From Symbiodinium natans (taxonomy: Eukaryota > Sar > Dinophyceae > Suessiales > Symbiodiniaceae), in assembly GCA_905221605.1 (NCBI GenBank), contig CAJNDS010002426.1, positions 81,001-145,000 of the forward strand: a stretch of 64,000 nt of DNA, written 5' to 3'. Positions within the stretch are counted from its first letter, which is position 1, and every line of letters starts with the position of its first letter. Below, piece after piece: positions 41,601 through 51,735 of the stretch. Made by a program: the position numbers and the translations under genes. The notes under the pieces were generated by a model, which did not search any database, was not told where the DNA came from, and saw only the letters and a list, made by a program, of their open reading frames with translations.

Positions 41601-44600
41601 AGCTGCGCAATGCCCAGGTTCGTGACGGTCTTCAGAAACCAGCTTCCCAGAGAGCAAGTTGGCTCGGTACTAGGACTCGACAGAATTTGTTAGAGGCCCT
41701 TGTAGAACATGCACTTCCGCATGCTTGGGGCACTTCCAGGTCAAGTATTGCCTGCAATTTGTCGGAAGCTTGGCACCACGGTGCTTTGCAGCATGCATAC
41801 ACACATACGTATATGTATGTGTATGTATGGAAATTTCCTATATATATATATGATATGTATTCATACATATATATGTTCATATATATATATACATATATAT
41901 ATACGAAGCTATAAATATTTGGGACTTGTTTGACGGCATCTTTGTTGAACTTGGCTGCCGAGGCAGCCACATTGCCTCTGAGAGTCCAGTGGTTCAATGC
42001 CCAGTTTTCCCAAAAAAGGTTTGCTGTTTGTTGGGATGTTCCCCTACTAACAGTCCTTAATCGGGTACCCCGTATTATAATCCCTACAAAGTACTGTGTT
42101 AGCATATTGGGGGAGCATCCCAAGTTGTTTTGTCTTTTTCGCTTGTCGTGTTGCAAAGACTCGCTTCGAGGTGCATACCTACGCGGCAATCTGCATAGAG
42201 AAGCTCTTGAGGGTGAGAGACGCGACTCCACAGGCACCTGTGGAGCGTCAGTCGGAGTGACGAGGGCATTGACCTTTGCTGAAGTTTTTTTTTCGCGGCA
42301 CCCGGAGAGTTTTTGCATCTCAGGCTGCTGTTTCAGACATTTTCAGACTTGCCCGCACTCAAATGGCAAACCAAAGGTTTGTACTGTAACGCGTTCGTGT
42401 TACGGTAGAGTTGAAGCCCTCATGGATGCAATGGGGGCGGACGTGAAGAAGCGGGTGGTTGATGAACCTCACCAGTACGACGAGAGAAGTCAAGACGCGC
42501 ATCTCAGTTGCACAAAGTTCTGAGGGATGCTCTGCGATATGCCAAAAACTATATCCCTCTGGGGTATTATTCTCTATGTTTTGTTCAGATAAATCCCAAG
42601 AGTATATTAAAAATGATATTTTTATTAAGGTTCTAAGGGGAGTATAGAAAAACGGCAGCACCATGAAAGAGACAAGGCAGCAAGGATGTGGTCCTCCCCG
42701 AAAGATATGCCGGTGACCGCCTTAGCAGTGCAAGACCTTCGCAGAAGTGTATATCAAATGCAGATGCCAAAAGAGCTGGCATGTGGATGGTATTTCAGCG
42801 CAGCTTTTGCGAACAAGCGATGTTTGAGGAGCACTGGCGGTGATACTGCTGCGCCGGTGACAGCCTTCGATCCAACACTGAAGCCGCCTGATCTTGCAAA
42901 GAACCCGCTGAAGGCGGCCACGCATCTTGTGCTGAAATTTCGTGTCGGTGTAGAGCCATGACCCTTCTATCTGCTCTTGTCACGTCGCAGGTGGTCGTTC
43001 TTATGCGCCATGGAGACCGTACGCCCGTTTGTGACAGAATCGGTGGCTTGCCAGCATCATGTATCCTGCCAGGGTGCTTCGTCTCATCACAAGCTGTGCC
43101 CGAGGCCAGCTAGACATGGCGGATCTGAATCCCAAATGGACTTCCCTACTTCCGACTGCCCAAGAGCTCTCCGCAGTGAGTGGAGTTCGCGTGGAACGAG
43201 ACAGCGAAGGTGGACACCATGCATATGCCCGCTTCGTGGGACAGGGCCTCGAAACTGCACGAAGATCGTGGAACTCTGTGTATATCCAAAAGTATGCTTC
43301 CCCACCATTGATTTACCGTTTGCGGCTTCATTCCCAGACAAGTATGATTCCTTATGCACAAAATCAACTAATGGAGAAAAGCCCACGGCTTGAAATGTGG
43401 TTCGCACTTTACTTGAACCATCAGGCGCTGGAAAGTTGTAAAATTTTTTCAGGAATGCATGAATAGAGCTTCTAGATGGACTCTTTTGATTAGACTCGTT
43501 CCCCGGCCCCCCCCCCCCCCCAACCGCTTCAGGAAGTCGATTCAGTCGAAGGTCAGTTGGGGCTTTCTTCTCGGCCCCGTAGCTCACGTGGCTCATCGGT
43601 TATCCCGATAGCTGTCCTGCACTCTGTTTCATCTTCCACCGGCTGCTATTTAAATATCTTAAGAAGCAGAACTGACCTCTGATTCTGGACTATCTACTTC
43701 CTTATGTGTGGATGTGGGGGGAAGGAATATGAAACTGCAGAGGTGAGCCATGTTTGTTATGTTGCAATGAGTATAACTGGCCCCTACTACACACAAAGAC
43801 TAGCCCTGCGCCAAACTTTGATGAGCCTGTGACAGGTCCAACCTAGCAAAAGCATTCCCTTCATTTAACAAACAGAATCGAAGAATCATATTTTGATTTT
43901 ATGAACCCACCCAAATAAAATCACTTCATGTACTTGGTTAACATGATTGGAGGTCAGCTATATGAGTCAGCTACTTACACGCTTATCAGTCGTTCCTTTG
44001 ATGCAAGCCATCATTCACATTAGTCTCAGCCCACGGCGTTTAAACACATAGTTGGTCAGGGGGGATCCATGCCCCAACATTCCGTAGTTTACCTACGCAA
44101 GACTTCGCAGACTTGCCACGTTCTCGTAAATTTGGCTTTGGCATGCTTTGCGCCCAACATGTATGCAACAGATCGAAAATGGACAGGGCCACCCAGGAAA
44201 CTAAGAGTTGTAAGAGTTCCGAAAGCTCCGCAACTGTACACCCTAAACCTCAAACCCACTCGAGGGACCCCTTACTAACTTCACAAACATCGACAACAAA
44301 CTAGTGCTTCCTATGGTGTCCATCTATCTCGGAGAATGCCTCATCTCCAGGAGACCCCCGGAGTGGGAGAGGGTCTTGGGTTACTTGGCCTTCGACCCCC
44401 GCCACCCACATAACTCTGAGGCAGAATGATTCAGGGTTAAGGGTTTAGGGTTTAGGGTTTAGGGTGGATTTCAGGGGTTAAGGGTTTAGGGTATACAGGG
44501 TTTAGGGTTGATTTCAGGGGCTGCATTGGTAACGAACAGTCCAGATTTGGAGGTCTGCTGAACAGATTGAGCTGCAGGCAGTCTTGGTCAGCTCACCGGA

Positions 44601-47600
44601 CTTGGTTTCCAGCAGTGCCGCAAAGCCGGAGCAGAGTTGCGAAGGCGATATGGTGATTCCGAAATCCGTGCTTTCAGCACCGATCCTTGTTAGAATCTTC
44701 AGCCATAATGTTCAACGGTGAATGTGGTCAGCAGAGCGGTGCTTCTCCCTTTCGTAAATCAGGTATGAAGCTTCAAGAAATGTCGATACAGCATTCGGCA
44801 GGACGAAACCTCCACCCTTACTCCCCATGTCTTGTCGGGCCGCAACCGCCCCATCCCCCCCACCAACCGGGCTCCTGACAGCTTCCTGGCACCTCAGCCC
44901 AAAGATGACTCCCCTGCTGGAAGTAATGGTCATAGTGCACAAGCAGTTATCTGCTGGGCAGACATGTGCTACTACTTGCCACGCTACTCCGCAATATGGT
45001 TCAGCAGTACGTGTCACCGGAAGAGTCCCTATGCTTAAGCACTGCAATACGTAATTCTAGTGGTGTGCCGGAGTGCTGTCGCAAGGACTTCCCACGCACA
45101 ATCCAATCAGCTGCCTGCGTTTTGCTCGGTTTCGGGTGCACTGTCAGCACAACTGGGTCGACTGAGACATCGTCTCTGGCGACAGTGCGGGTGCGTGGCC
45201 CGAAGGATCAGACTTTACTACCCAACTACGATGGCCGCTGCAGCAGATTTGCTCAGGGCCGTGAGGCTGCCAGGTCCAAGGCAAAGGCGACACATCTAAA
45301 GGAGATGCGCCACAGACTGGAGACCCTGTTACTTCCAGTGATTGGAGAGGACCCTCTGACCTTGGATTGCATTCTTAAAAGGTATCTCACTCTATCTGGC
45401 TAGTCGGTGCCGAAGGCTTTGGTTTTGTGAACTTCGTGCTGTGAGTGGGATCTGTTGCTCTAGGAATGCCGTGCTGGACTTCAAGCCACACTGCGTGCAT
45501 CAAGACGTCGTGGGGAAGATCCAGGGCGTCGACTGGGACCTTGCGCATCTGGTGGAGAGCTATCAGGCATCGCTGGAGGCCAGAGTGCCACACAGCACCT
45601 GGGTTCTTAGGGTTTAGGGTTTAGGGTTTAGCAGGCTGCCGTGTACTCCGACTTCGAGCTGTTGCGTCTGGGCAGCGGTCGTCTTGTGCAGGCATGTGTC
45701 CAATCTGTCCACGAAGCCGATTGGCAAGCGAACTGTGCTCACCTTAAACCCTAAAACCTCACACCCTAAACCCTAAACCATTCTTTGAGCCCTAAACTTT
45801 TAACACTAAACCTCAAACCCTAAACCCTCAACTCAAAACCTTAAACCGCAGCTCATTGCTCCTGTCGACATCGTGCAGGAAGTCATAGACGTCCTTGCCT
45901 CACCTGGTCACGGGATTACTTTGCTCTTGGCGCACGACAACATGCTGACGGCCTTTCTCATTGCCCTTGGAATTTACAAGCAGCAGTGGCCTCTTTACGC
46001 CTCACAAGTCGTGCTTCTCGGCGCCCGTACGAGCTGTGGTGCTTCAGTTTGTTCTTTTCTTTGAAACCCGGCGCTGACGCGAAAGAATGTCTGGGCTTCC
46101 AACTTCTAGCTGTGACCCTGAGGCAAACCTAAGCCCGGAACCTCGGTGTGTTAGGTCCTGAGCCACTTCAGCAAGAATGGAATCTGGCACTTGAATCCAG
46201 CCTCAACAAGGAGCATGCTACGGTTTAGGGTTTAGGTTTAGGGTGTAGGGTTTAGGGTTTAGGGTCTTGCACATTCTGAGGCTTGAGACGGCTCAGTGTG
46301 ATGGAGCTGTCAGCGTTCGAGTCTTGATGAATGACGAGGCAAGGGTGATGGTCTAGGCCAACAGTTGCCTCAAGCCCTTCCTCTCGGGTCAGGTGTGCCT
46401 GGACTGGCAGCCCTGGGATGATCTCCACGGAAAGTTGCGGCCTGTGGCAATGTCCCAGGAAGAGTACGCGAAAAGTCTGACGCAGGAGGCGGCGTAGTGC
46501 ACAAAGATGGCCTCACCGTAGTGTCGAAGGGGAAGCTGAAGCAAGGAAAGGTGCGTCAAGGTGCGACCACAATCTGGACATTGGCACCGCGCTTCGCTGC
46601 GGGCGGCTTACGTTCTGAGCGGCGGACATGTTGGACGTACCTCTAAAGACGCTGCTTCGAGCGACGCGGCGAAAAGTGTGCACAAGCAAACTCCTGCATT
46701 CGCACGATGGCGGAAGTGCGGCACTGCTTGCAGGGCCAGCTGGCACCTCGCTACGACCCAGCGTTGCTGCCTCAGCCAGATGCCTTGCATGGTAAAGATC
46801 CTTCCCGAGGAGAAGATATGCACTGTTGCTCCAGGCTGTTGCTTAATGAGTCGCACAACCTGCCAGGTCTATGAAAGGCCAGCTACTCCAAATGGTGCAG
46901 CCCATTCTGCAGATCATTGCTAGCAGCAAGGCCAGCCCATGCCGGCTTCTCCCCTAAACGAAGAAAGCATTCAAAGTCGTGGACGGCAAGCGCTTGCAAG
47001 TGTGCAGCCGAACGCAGGGCATCCCCATGAACGAGTACCTCATGCGGACCACCGCCCCCCCACCCCCCCCTCCGTTTTTTTTTGTGTCGAACCGTATGTG
47101 GGCTCTGACTCTGCATGTCAGCAGAAAGGTGCTGTGTTTTGCTTGCGATGAGCCCGTCCCACCAGGACAGTCGCTCGAATCTTCAGTTTCTTAAAGCAGC
47201 AGGCCCGGAGTTGGCAATGCATCACAAAAGACATTAGAACAAGTCCTTCGTTACGGCACCGGCTGTTTTCTACTCTCCTGAAACCTGCACAGGGCGCCGA
47301 GACCGGCCTGGCAACGTTCCTTGGCCCGGAGTGAACGACGACGTTCGAGAGGAATCGAGTCGAGCATACCTCGATGCTGGCCCGGGTTTAGGCCTGCAAA
47401 ATGGGAGTATACGAAATAGGGGGACCCTCAAATACAGACCCCCAAATAGTAGGATTCCCTTATCATAAGGGCCCCCCAATAAGGCCCCCCAAGTCGATGC
47501 TGAGGCTGAGCCCGCTGTCAGCCATCCTCCTGGCGATGTCAGCGAATCCTTCGAATCCTGTTTTCAATCATTATTTGTTTGAGGCACGAGCTGCAAGAGT

Positions 47601-50600
47601 TTCAGATTCTTGTGCAGCAGCTCTGCAAACGCACTCAACCCGAAACCCTAGACCCTTCTGTGTCGTGCACTTGGTCAGGCAGTCGCCTCAATTGTCAAAG
47701 TGTGTGTACCAGCACAGCCTGATGCTGCCAGAGCCCCTGGTGTGTGTGTGTGTGTGTGCGCTGTGCTCTGATGGTTCAGGGTATAGGTTTAAGGCTTTGG
47801 GGGTGGGAAGCTCGGAGATCCCTTGAGGTGGAAAGCGCACTCTTGCCCACCTTCGGGCAGATTCTTGCCGGGGTCCAAGCAGCTAGACCTGTGCAGATCC
47901 GTGATCTGTAGGACCCGGACTACTTGTGTGCTTCTGAGAGATGTCTAGTCGGCAGGAAAGGAACGTGGTGGATTTCTTGCCGTGCGGCACCCGGTCGCTT
48001 TGAGGACCAAAGGCATGCTGTGCTTGTTCTTCTTGTGGCTTCAGTTGCGGCAGCAATGTCATGCTTGTCTTCTTGATGCTTCATGTTGAGGTACACTTTT
48101 CAGATTATGGGCTTGCTGCTTGACGTGCCAGCCTCAGCGGAGGAATGCACTCATTCGGCATCGGCTCTTTGGAAAACCTTCAGACACCAACCATCCCGAA
48201 AGAAGGCTTGCCTTCGTGACACAGCAGAGAGCAGCTTTCCTTGAGGCTTCGCCAAGCATCAAGCCCCTCTACACGCAGCTTTTTGCAAGGTCAGGGGCTT
48301 GCGGCTTTGGCGCTCTAGGCGGTCTTTGATAGAGATATGTAAAGAAGTATGACGCAGTGTGTCACAGCTTGGGCATTAAGGCTCTTGACTCCGGAGCTTT
48401 GGCGTGCCCAGGCCCCCGCTTGCCAGCCTTAGTGCAGAGTCTCATAAGTTCTCTTCTTCGTCCTCGAGCAGATGAAACAACAGCTGAGTGGTCAACATTT
48501 TGTCCTCAGTTCGATGTCCGGCACTGGCCAGTGAATTCGAAGCTCTGGATACTAAAGTTGCTAAGGCAGTGTCAAGTTGTAACGACCCACGAAAGCCACA
48601 CTCACCTTTCCGAATGAGGCTATCCTAAAGTGGAGCTGGTAGTGCCGCACGTGAGCAGATGCGCTCTCTGTGTTGCGAAAGGCAAACGTGCCGGGCCTGA
48701 TTCGACTTCTGCGTGCCTGGGTTGAATTGCGGCTCCGACGTGCTTCGAATGGCTTCGAATGTCACAAGAATGTGTGCTGCCGAGGTGCATACTTTGCAAA
48801 GCATGCTGGTTTTGCCGAGCTGCTGAGGACGCACATGCAGGCGCACGCAGTGCGCGCACCTGCAAAGAGCCTCAGCCCCCAAGCCCCAAACGACTTGAGG
48901 CGATCCTCGAACGGTTCCAATTCGTCTTGATGAATCGGAAGACCGAGGCCCACGCCAGCATTCACCCTGAAGCCCGAACCAAGTATGGGTTTAGGGTTTA
49001 GGGTTCAGGATTCAGAGGGCTTGGGGGGGCTTAATTAACATCCATCTTTTGCCATCTTGCGCCTCTAGGTGGCAGCCCTCGACTTGTGCTCGGCTCAGAC
49101 GCGCACGCGCATGTGTTTGCACGCTTTGATGGCAAGCCGCAAGACTCTGGGTTCCTTGTCTTGCCAAGGCTGAACGCGATGTATCAGTATTTGCCCATTG
49201 AGTTTTACCAGCCGTTCCTGAAGACGCTGCTGACCGTTGTGTGCCGATCTTACCAGCAGGTGGTTGTATACACTTCTTGCAGCAATATCTGGTCCAAGAC
49301 TGTCCAACTGGCGTTTCTTTCTGATAAGGTTGACTAGACTGCAAAGCAGCAAGTCACCAAAGTTCAAGCGGGACTTTGTTGTTTCCTGCTCGCCGCAGCC
49401 TTGAATTTGCTGCACAAGCTGTGGAAACCCTAAGCCCTACACCCTAAACAACCCTAAACCCTAAACCCAAAACCCAAAACCCTAAACCCTAAACCCTAAA
49501 CCCTAAACCTTAAACCTTGAACCCTAAGCCCTGAAGCTCTTCTTCACCCAGCAGATCCCCTGTTGGCCGAGGCTTTGCATCCACAAGAACCAGGCCGTTA
49601 TACCACTCTTCAATGAGATTCAGGCCTAACTGCCAGGATGGGCTAGAATCAACTCTACAAAAGGGCTCTTTTTAAGGCGTTTATAGGGTATAGTGGCCCA
49701 TTCTGAAAGGGCCTTTTTAAGGGTCATAGGGTAGAGTAGCGCATCCTGCTGAGCAGCTGAAAGCCCCTGTGTCACATAAGTCGCATGGGCCGCTTTGTAG
49801 GGGTATGCTTGCCACCTCGATTTGCATGGGGGTTTGCCCTGGGCCGCAGCGGGTTGTGCGTAGGTTTTAACATCGGCTCCCTTTGAGCACGCCGCCGCTT
49901 AAGCTAGCAGCTTGCGCACCCGTCGGCTCGCAATCAAGCTACGAGAACGGCACAGAATCATTCTCTTGCGTTTTCACGCAGGCGGGCCTGCTGAGCAACC
50001 TTGTGCTCAATGTTTGGCCGCCCGTGCTGAAGATGCCACTGCGAACGGATGAGCGCAAGGCTGGCGTGCAGTGAACTCTCCCGCGGTTCTCTCCTACGCT
50101 TTAGGATTGGGATGTTCCCCCTTATGCTAACAGTCCTTCATAGGAATTCTAGTACCTCCTCTAATCACTATTTCGGACTGTTAGTGCTTCGTAGAAAGGG
50201 GAACATCCCAACTTTCGGATGTCGAGCCGTTCTGTGGCACACTTGTCTCTGCTGTTGGGCCGCAGGTGTGCGTGATGGCAGTTGCCAAGCTCTTGTCATT
50301 AGATGAGATGAGGCAGTCCGGCTTCCCAGTGTCCCATGAAGTCATAATAGCAATACATATGTATATATACGTATAGAGTGTTATTTTTTGTTGTTATGTT
50401 ACTATATTGCCTACATTATTCAGTATGTCCCTGGAATCCAGAACCTGTTGCTCAACTCTGTGGGCTCAGGAACACGCAACTGGTCGGCGCTTGTGCTGTT
50501 GGCCTTGTGCACTTGTGACTTGGCGCAACACTGCCCAGCATGCGTCAGTCAGCAGCATGTCTACGTGGATGCTGGGAGCGAAGGGGATGGTCCTGAGGCT

Positions 50601-51167
50601 GGGCTTGTCCTCGACAAACAAGTCCAAGTTGAATGGCGACGAGGGCCCCTCGCATCGGTTAAACATCGGAGGTTGGTGCTCTCTTGGCGCATCCTGCGCC
50701 TTCCCCAGCGCGAGGATCAGATGACGAGCCTTTGGAAGACGGAGGTGCAGGTCAGGAGCCGGCATCCCAGATCAGATCTCACCGAGAACGGATCCTCGCC
50801 ATGATCTACCCACCACCACCGCCGTTCTAGGTATGAGGTTGCCTTCAACAAGCTTCAGAATACCGACCTCCCTGGTGCAGCAGCCGGGCTGGCGCCAGAC
50901 GTGCCTCGGAGCAGCGGACATGAGCACAGTGCGCACAGTGATGTCAGCTCAGAGTACATGCAAGGCTTAAGGGAAAGATGTTCGTGAGAACCCGAAACCC
51001 CTAACCCCTAACCCCTAACCCCTAAACGCTAACCCTAAACCCTAAACCCTAAACCCTAAACCCTAAACCCTAAACCCTAAACCCTAAACCCTCTCTGCCG
51101 AGGTCCCCGAGTTGCAGTCAGCGGCGAAAGCGGCCCTGAAGCCAGTTCTTGGCGGCGTCCACGCCTG
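34399..51167 (+). CDS. CSE1: CSE1/exportin-2 (importin-alpha re-exporter), about 20 exons
   Basis: Karyopherin-beta family receptor that carries importin-alpha out of the nucleus with RanGTP. Exon pieces follow the family order along 17 kb. N-terminus: MAASPEQMAQLAQLLTQT (34399-34479), then AMKVAEQQLRTAEVQPG from 34542. HLAKEWQSLLPEIVQHLK (~35630), NVIDLPEFFEDH (~36845), VKGAICECLVLYADA (~37220), DQLVAKGIQFLSSAA (~37640). The hallmark VVFPNVLLRDSDVELFEDNP ends at 38160, then YVRRDMEAADQ (38249-38282) and ETRRRSSMDLVKA (38351 on). RFVTVFRNQLPREQ (~41612), MNEYLMRTT (~47030), NPSNPVFNHYLFEA (~47535), IMGLLLDVPAS (~48106), NVPGLIRLLRAW (~48685), GFLVLPRLNAMYQYLP (~49150), GLLSNLVLNVWPPVLK (~49985), VCVMAVAKLLSLDEM (50267), YEVAFNKLQNTDLPG (50830). 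A last exon may end at 51167. Several exon borders and the 38.4-41.6 kb part are unresolved. A histidine acid phosphatase gene lies in the intron between 41.7 and 46.9 kb. Confidence 0.85.
34480..34541 (+). other. CSE1 intron 1, GC-AG, 62 bp
   Basis: Splitting ...EATR|AMKV at codon boundaries requires a GC donor (GCAGGTAG) and an AG|G acceptor; a GT donor one base on would break the frame. Confidence 0.6.
35007..35044 (-). repeat. CCCTAAA tract (CSE1 intron)
   Basis: About five units, one CCCTCAA variant. Confidence 0.95.
35733..35822 (+). repeat. TTTAGGG tract (CSE1 intron)
   Basis: About twelve units, degenerate on the 5' side; follows directly on the exon with KEWQSLLPE. Confidence 0.95.
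35981..36095 (-). repeat. CCCTAAA array (CSE1 intron)
   Basis: About 16 units. Orientation is opposite to the array 160 bp upstream, so the two could pair in a transcript. Confidence 0.95.
36235..36277 (-). repeat. CCCTAAA tract
   Basis: About six units, two degenerate. Confidence 0.9.
36351..36402 (+). repeat. TTTAGGG tract
   Basis: About seven units, opposite in orientation to the tract at 36235. Confidence 0.95.
36552..36669 (+). repeat. degenerate TTTAGGG array
   Basis: About 15 units, many with TTTCGGG, TTGAGGG or TTTTGGGG changes. Confidence 0.9.
38161..38248 (+). other. CSE1 intron, GT-AG, 88 bp
   Basis: Joins ...FEDNPL(E) to (E)YVRRDMEAADQ in frame, exactly as the family motif demands, with acceptor CGCAG|G. 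Confidence 0.8.
38283..38350 (+). other. CSE1 intron, GA-AG, 68 bp
   Basis: AADQ|ETRRRSS needs a GA donor (CAG|GATCTT) and acceptor CCAG|G. GA-AG introns are known in dinoflagellates. Confidence 0.65.
38621..38657 (+). repeat. GA microsatellite
   Basis: (GA)n, preceded by a short TG run near 38573-38590. Confidence 0.95.
39628..39653 (+). repeat. poly-G run of about 26
   Basis: Uninterrupted G run flanked by CGCACGC and CGCGTGC, which are inverted copies of one another. Confidence 0.9.
39931..40001 (+). repeat. degenerate TTTAGGG tract
   Basis: About eight units, last ones degenerate. Confidence 0.9.
40161..40329. mobile_element. foldback element with 61-bp internal tandem repeat
   Basis: Terminal inverted repeats: CCAGAAACTCCACAACCCCT at the left, reverse-complemented with one change at the right (AGGGGTTGTGGAGTCTCTGG). 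Inside, AATATCCCTT...GATAGGAACCCTAATATGA occurs twice at a 61-bp period (40190 and 40251). No clear target duplication. Looks like a MITE; lies in the CSE1 region. Confidence 0.6.
40431..40467 (-). repeat. CCCTAAA tract
   Basis: About five units, two CCCGAAA variants. Confidence 0.9.
41371..41409 (+). repeat. 10-bp tandem repeat ACTTCATAGC x4
   Basis: Four units, first and last diverged. Confidence 0.9.
41800..41915. repeat. TA/TATG-rich low-complexity tract
   Basis: Alternating ATATAT and CATACATATG motifs, self-complementary, about 115 bp, inside a CSE1 intron. Confidence 0.85.
42031..42123. mobile_element. MITE family 1, copy 1
   Basis: 93 bp with terminal inverted repeats (TTGGGATGTTCCCC...CTAACAG against the complement of GTTAGCAT...GGAGCATCCCAA). 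Flanking 8-mers GCTGTTTG and GTTGTTTT agree at six of eight positions, a decayed 8-bp target duplication. Same family as 50107-50211. Confidence 0.65.
42124..42990. other. stretch before the phosphatase, one exon-like piece
   Basis: A plus-strand frame at 42686-42961 (KDMPVTALAVQDLRR...) could be an upstream exon of either gene; not recognised. Confidence 0.3.
42991..46497 (+). CDS. histidine acid phosphatase, nested in the CSE1 gene (possibly broken)
   Basis: Phosphomonoesterase of the histidine acid phosphatase (branch 2) family. Landmarks in order: VVVLMRHGDRTPV from 42991 (catalytic His in RHGxRxP), FNGECGQ near 44708, DFPRTIQSAACVLLGF from 45086 (the conserved R-T-QSA box), an exon ending HSTW at 45602, AAVYSDFELLRLG (45635-45736), and GITLLLAHDNMLTAFLIALG from about 45918 (catalytic HD) with WPLYAS. 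A last exon (46281-46497) reads SVRVLMNDEA...MSQEEYAKSLTQEAA. That exon has an in-frame TAG at 46354-46356, and near 46030 the expected YELW is in a shifted frame. So it may be a recent pseudogene, or the assembly has errors. Substrate unknown. Exons between 43.2 and 45.0 kb are not resolved. It lies on the same strand as CSE1, between CSE1 exons. Confidence 0.75.
44428..44510 (+). repeat. degenerate TTTAGGG tract
   Basis: Includes a duplicated TTTAGGGTTGATTTCAGGGG-like phrase. Confidence 0.85.
45603..45634 (+). other. 32-nt intron made of TTTAGGG
   Basis: GTTCTTAGGG, then GTTTAGGG units, ending TTTAGCAG|G. Reading through gives a stop (TAG) after four codons; removing it joins HSTW|AAVY in phase 0. 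Donor GT and acceptor AG|G are standard for this genome. It is very short for a spliceosomal intron. Confidence 0.55.
45737..45851 (+). other. 115-bp GC-AG intron made of degenerate CCCTAAA
   Basis: Joins QANC|LIAPVD in phase 0. Donor GCTCACC, acceptor CCGCAG|C; almost everything between is CCCTAAA-like. Confidence 0.6.
46222..46265 (+). repeat. TTTAGGG tract (phosphatase intron)
   Basis: About six units, 15 bp before the last exon. Confidence 0.95.
47417..47493 (-). repeat. GG/CC-patterned dispersed repeat, copy
   Basis: On the minus strand GGGGGGCCTTATTGGGGGG...TACTATTTGGGGGTCTGTAT...GGGTCCCCC; clearly homologous to 62372-62440. Confidence 0.65.
48987..49013 (+). repeat. TTTAGGG tract
   Basis: About four units. 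Confidence 0.9.
49425..49533 (-). repeat. CCCTAAA array (CSE1 intron)
   Basis: About 15 units, degenerate at both ends. Confidence 0.95.
50107..50211. mobile_element. MITE family 1, copy 2
   Basis: 105 bp, terminal inverted repeats TTGGGATGTTCCCC / GGGGAACATCCCAA plus inner CTAACAGTCC / GGACTGTTAG. Flanked by CTTTAGGA and CTTTCGGA, an 8-bp target duplication with one change. It sits in the CSE1 intron between exons at 50033 and 50267. 8-bp duplications are typical of hAT-type transposons. Confidence 0.75.
50991..51093 (-). repeat. CCCTAAA array before the last CSE1 exon
   Basis: About 14 units, CCCCTAA at the 5' side; ends 12 bp before the GAG|GTCC acceptor. Confidence 0.95.
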
Positions 51168-51197
51168 AATGGGACGTTCACCCACCTCTTCACCTCG

Positions 51198-51315
51198 CCC
51201 AAACCCTAAACCCTAAACCCTAAACCCTAAACCCTAAACCCTAAACCCTAAACCCTAAACCCTAAACCCTAAACCCTAAACCCTAAACCCTAAACCCTAA
51301 ACCCTAGACCCTAAA
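51198..51315 (-). repeat. CCCTAAA array
   Basis: About 17 nearly perfect units, just after the probable CSE1 stop. Confidence 0.95.
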
Positions 51316-51429
51316 ATTCCATTCCAAATGCGACTCCCTATTCTCGAGGTGTAAGGGCAACAGGAGTTGGTGGGGGGGTTGGCCTGGAGTCTTCAGACGG
51401 CTGTCCGCAACCGCGTTCAGGTTATACAT

Positions 51430-51735
51430 GTTTGGATTGTATTGGTATGCAATCATATATATATATATATATATATTTTTGTTTGTTTAAGCTGTGATTA
51501 TGCTACTATATTGTTCTGTTATTAGTTTTAGTATGTTATTATGTCATTATGCTATTCGGTCGTTATGTTATTTTGTTGTTCGGCTGATTATGTTATGATG
51601 TCATTATGTTATTGTGCTATTGCGCTATTCTGTCATTATGTATCGTGATTTCATGTTGCTGCGTTATTGCATTATGGTATTATTGTATTCTTGCATCGTC
51701 GCATTCTGTGGTATTATAGTTTTATTTACAGCTAC
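51430..51735. other. AT-rich block with (AT)n
   Basis: (AT)n at 51455-51476, then about 250 bp of imperfect TTATG/TATT repeats. No gene. Confidence 0.8.

Noticed and set aside
41800-41915. Hairpin RNA or origin
   Set aside because: Simple TA-rich repeat; self-complementarity follows from composition.
45441-45463. A 23-nt intron (GTGAGT...CTCTAG) in the phosphatase
   Set aside because: Borders look canonical, but the preceding exon cannot be confirmed and the length is below anything I could defend.
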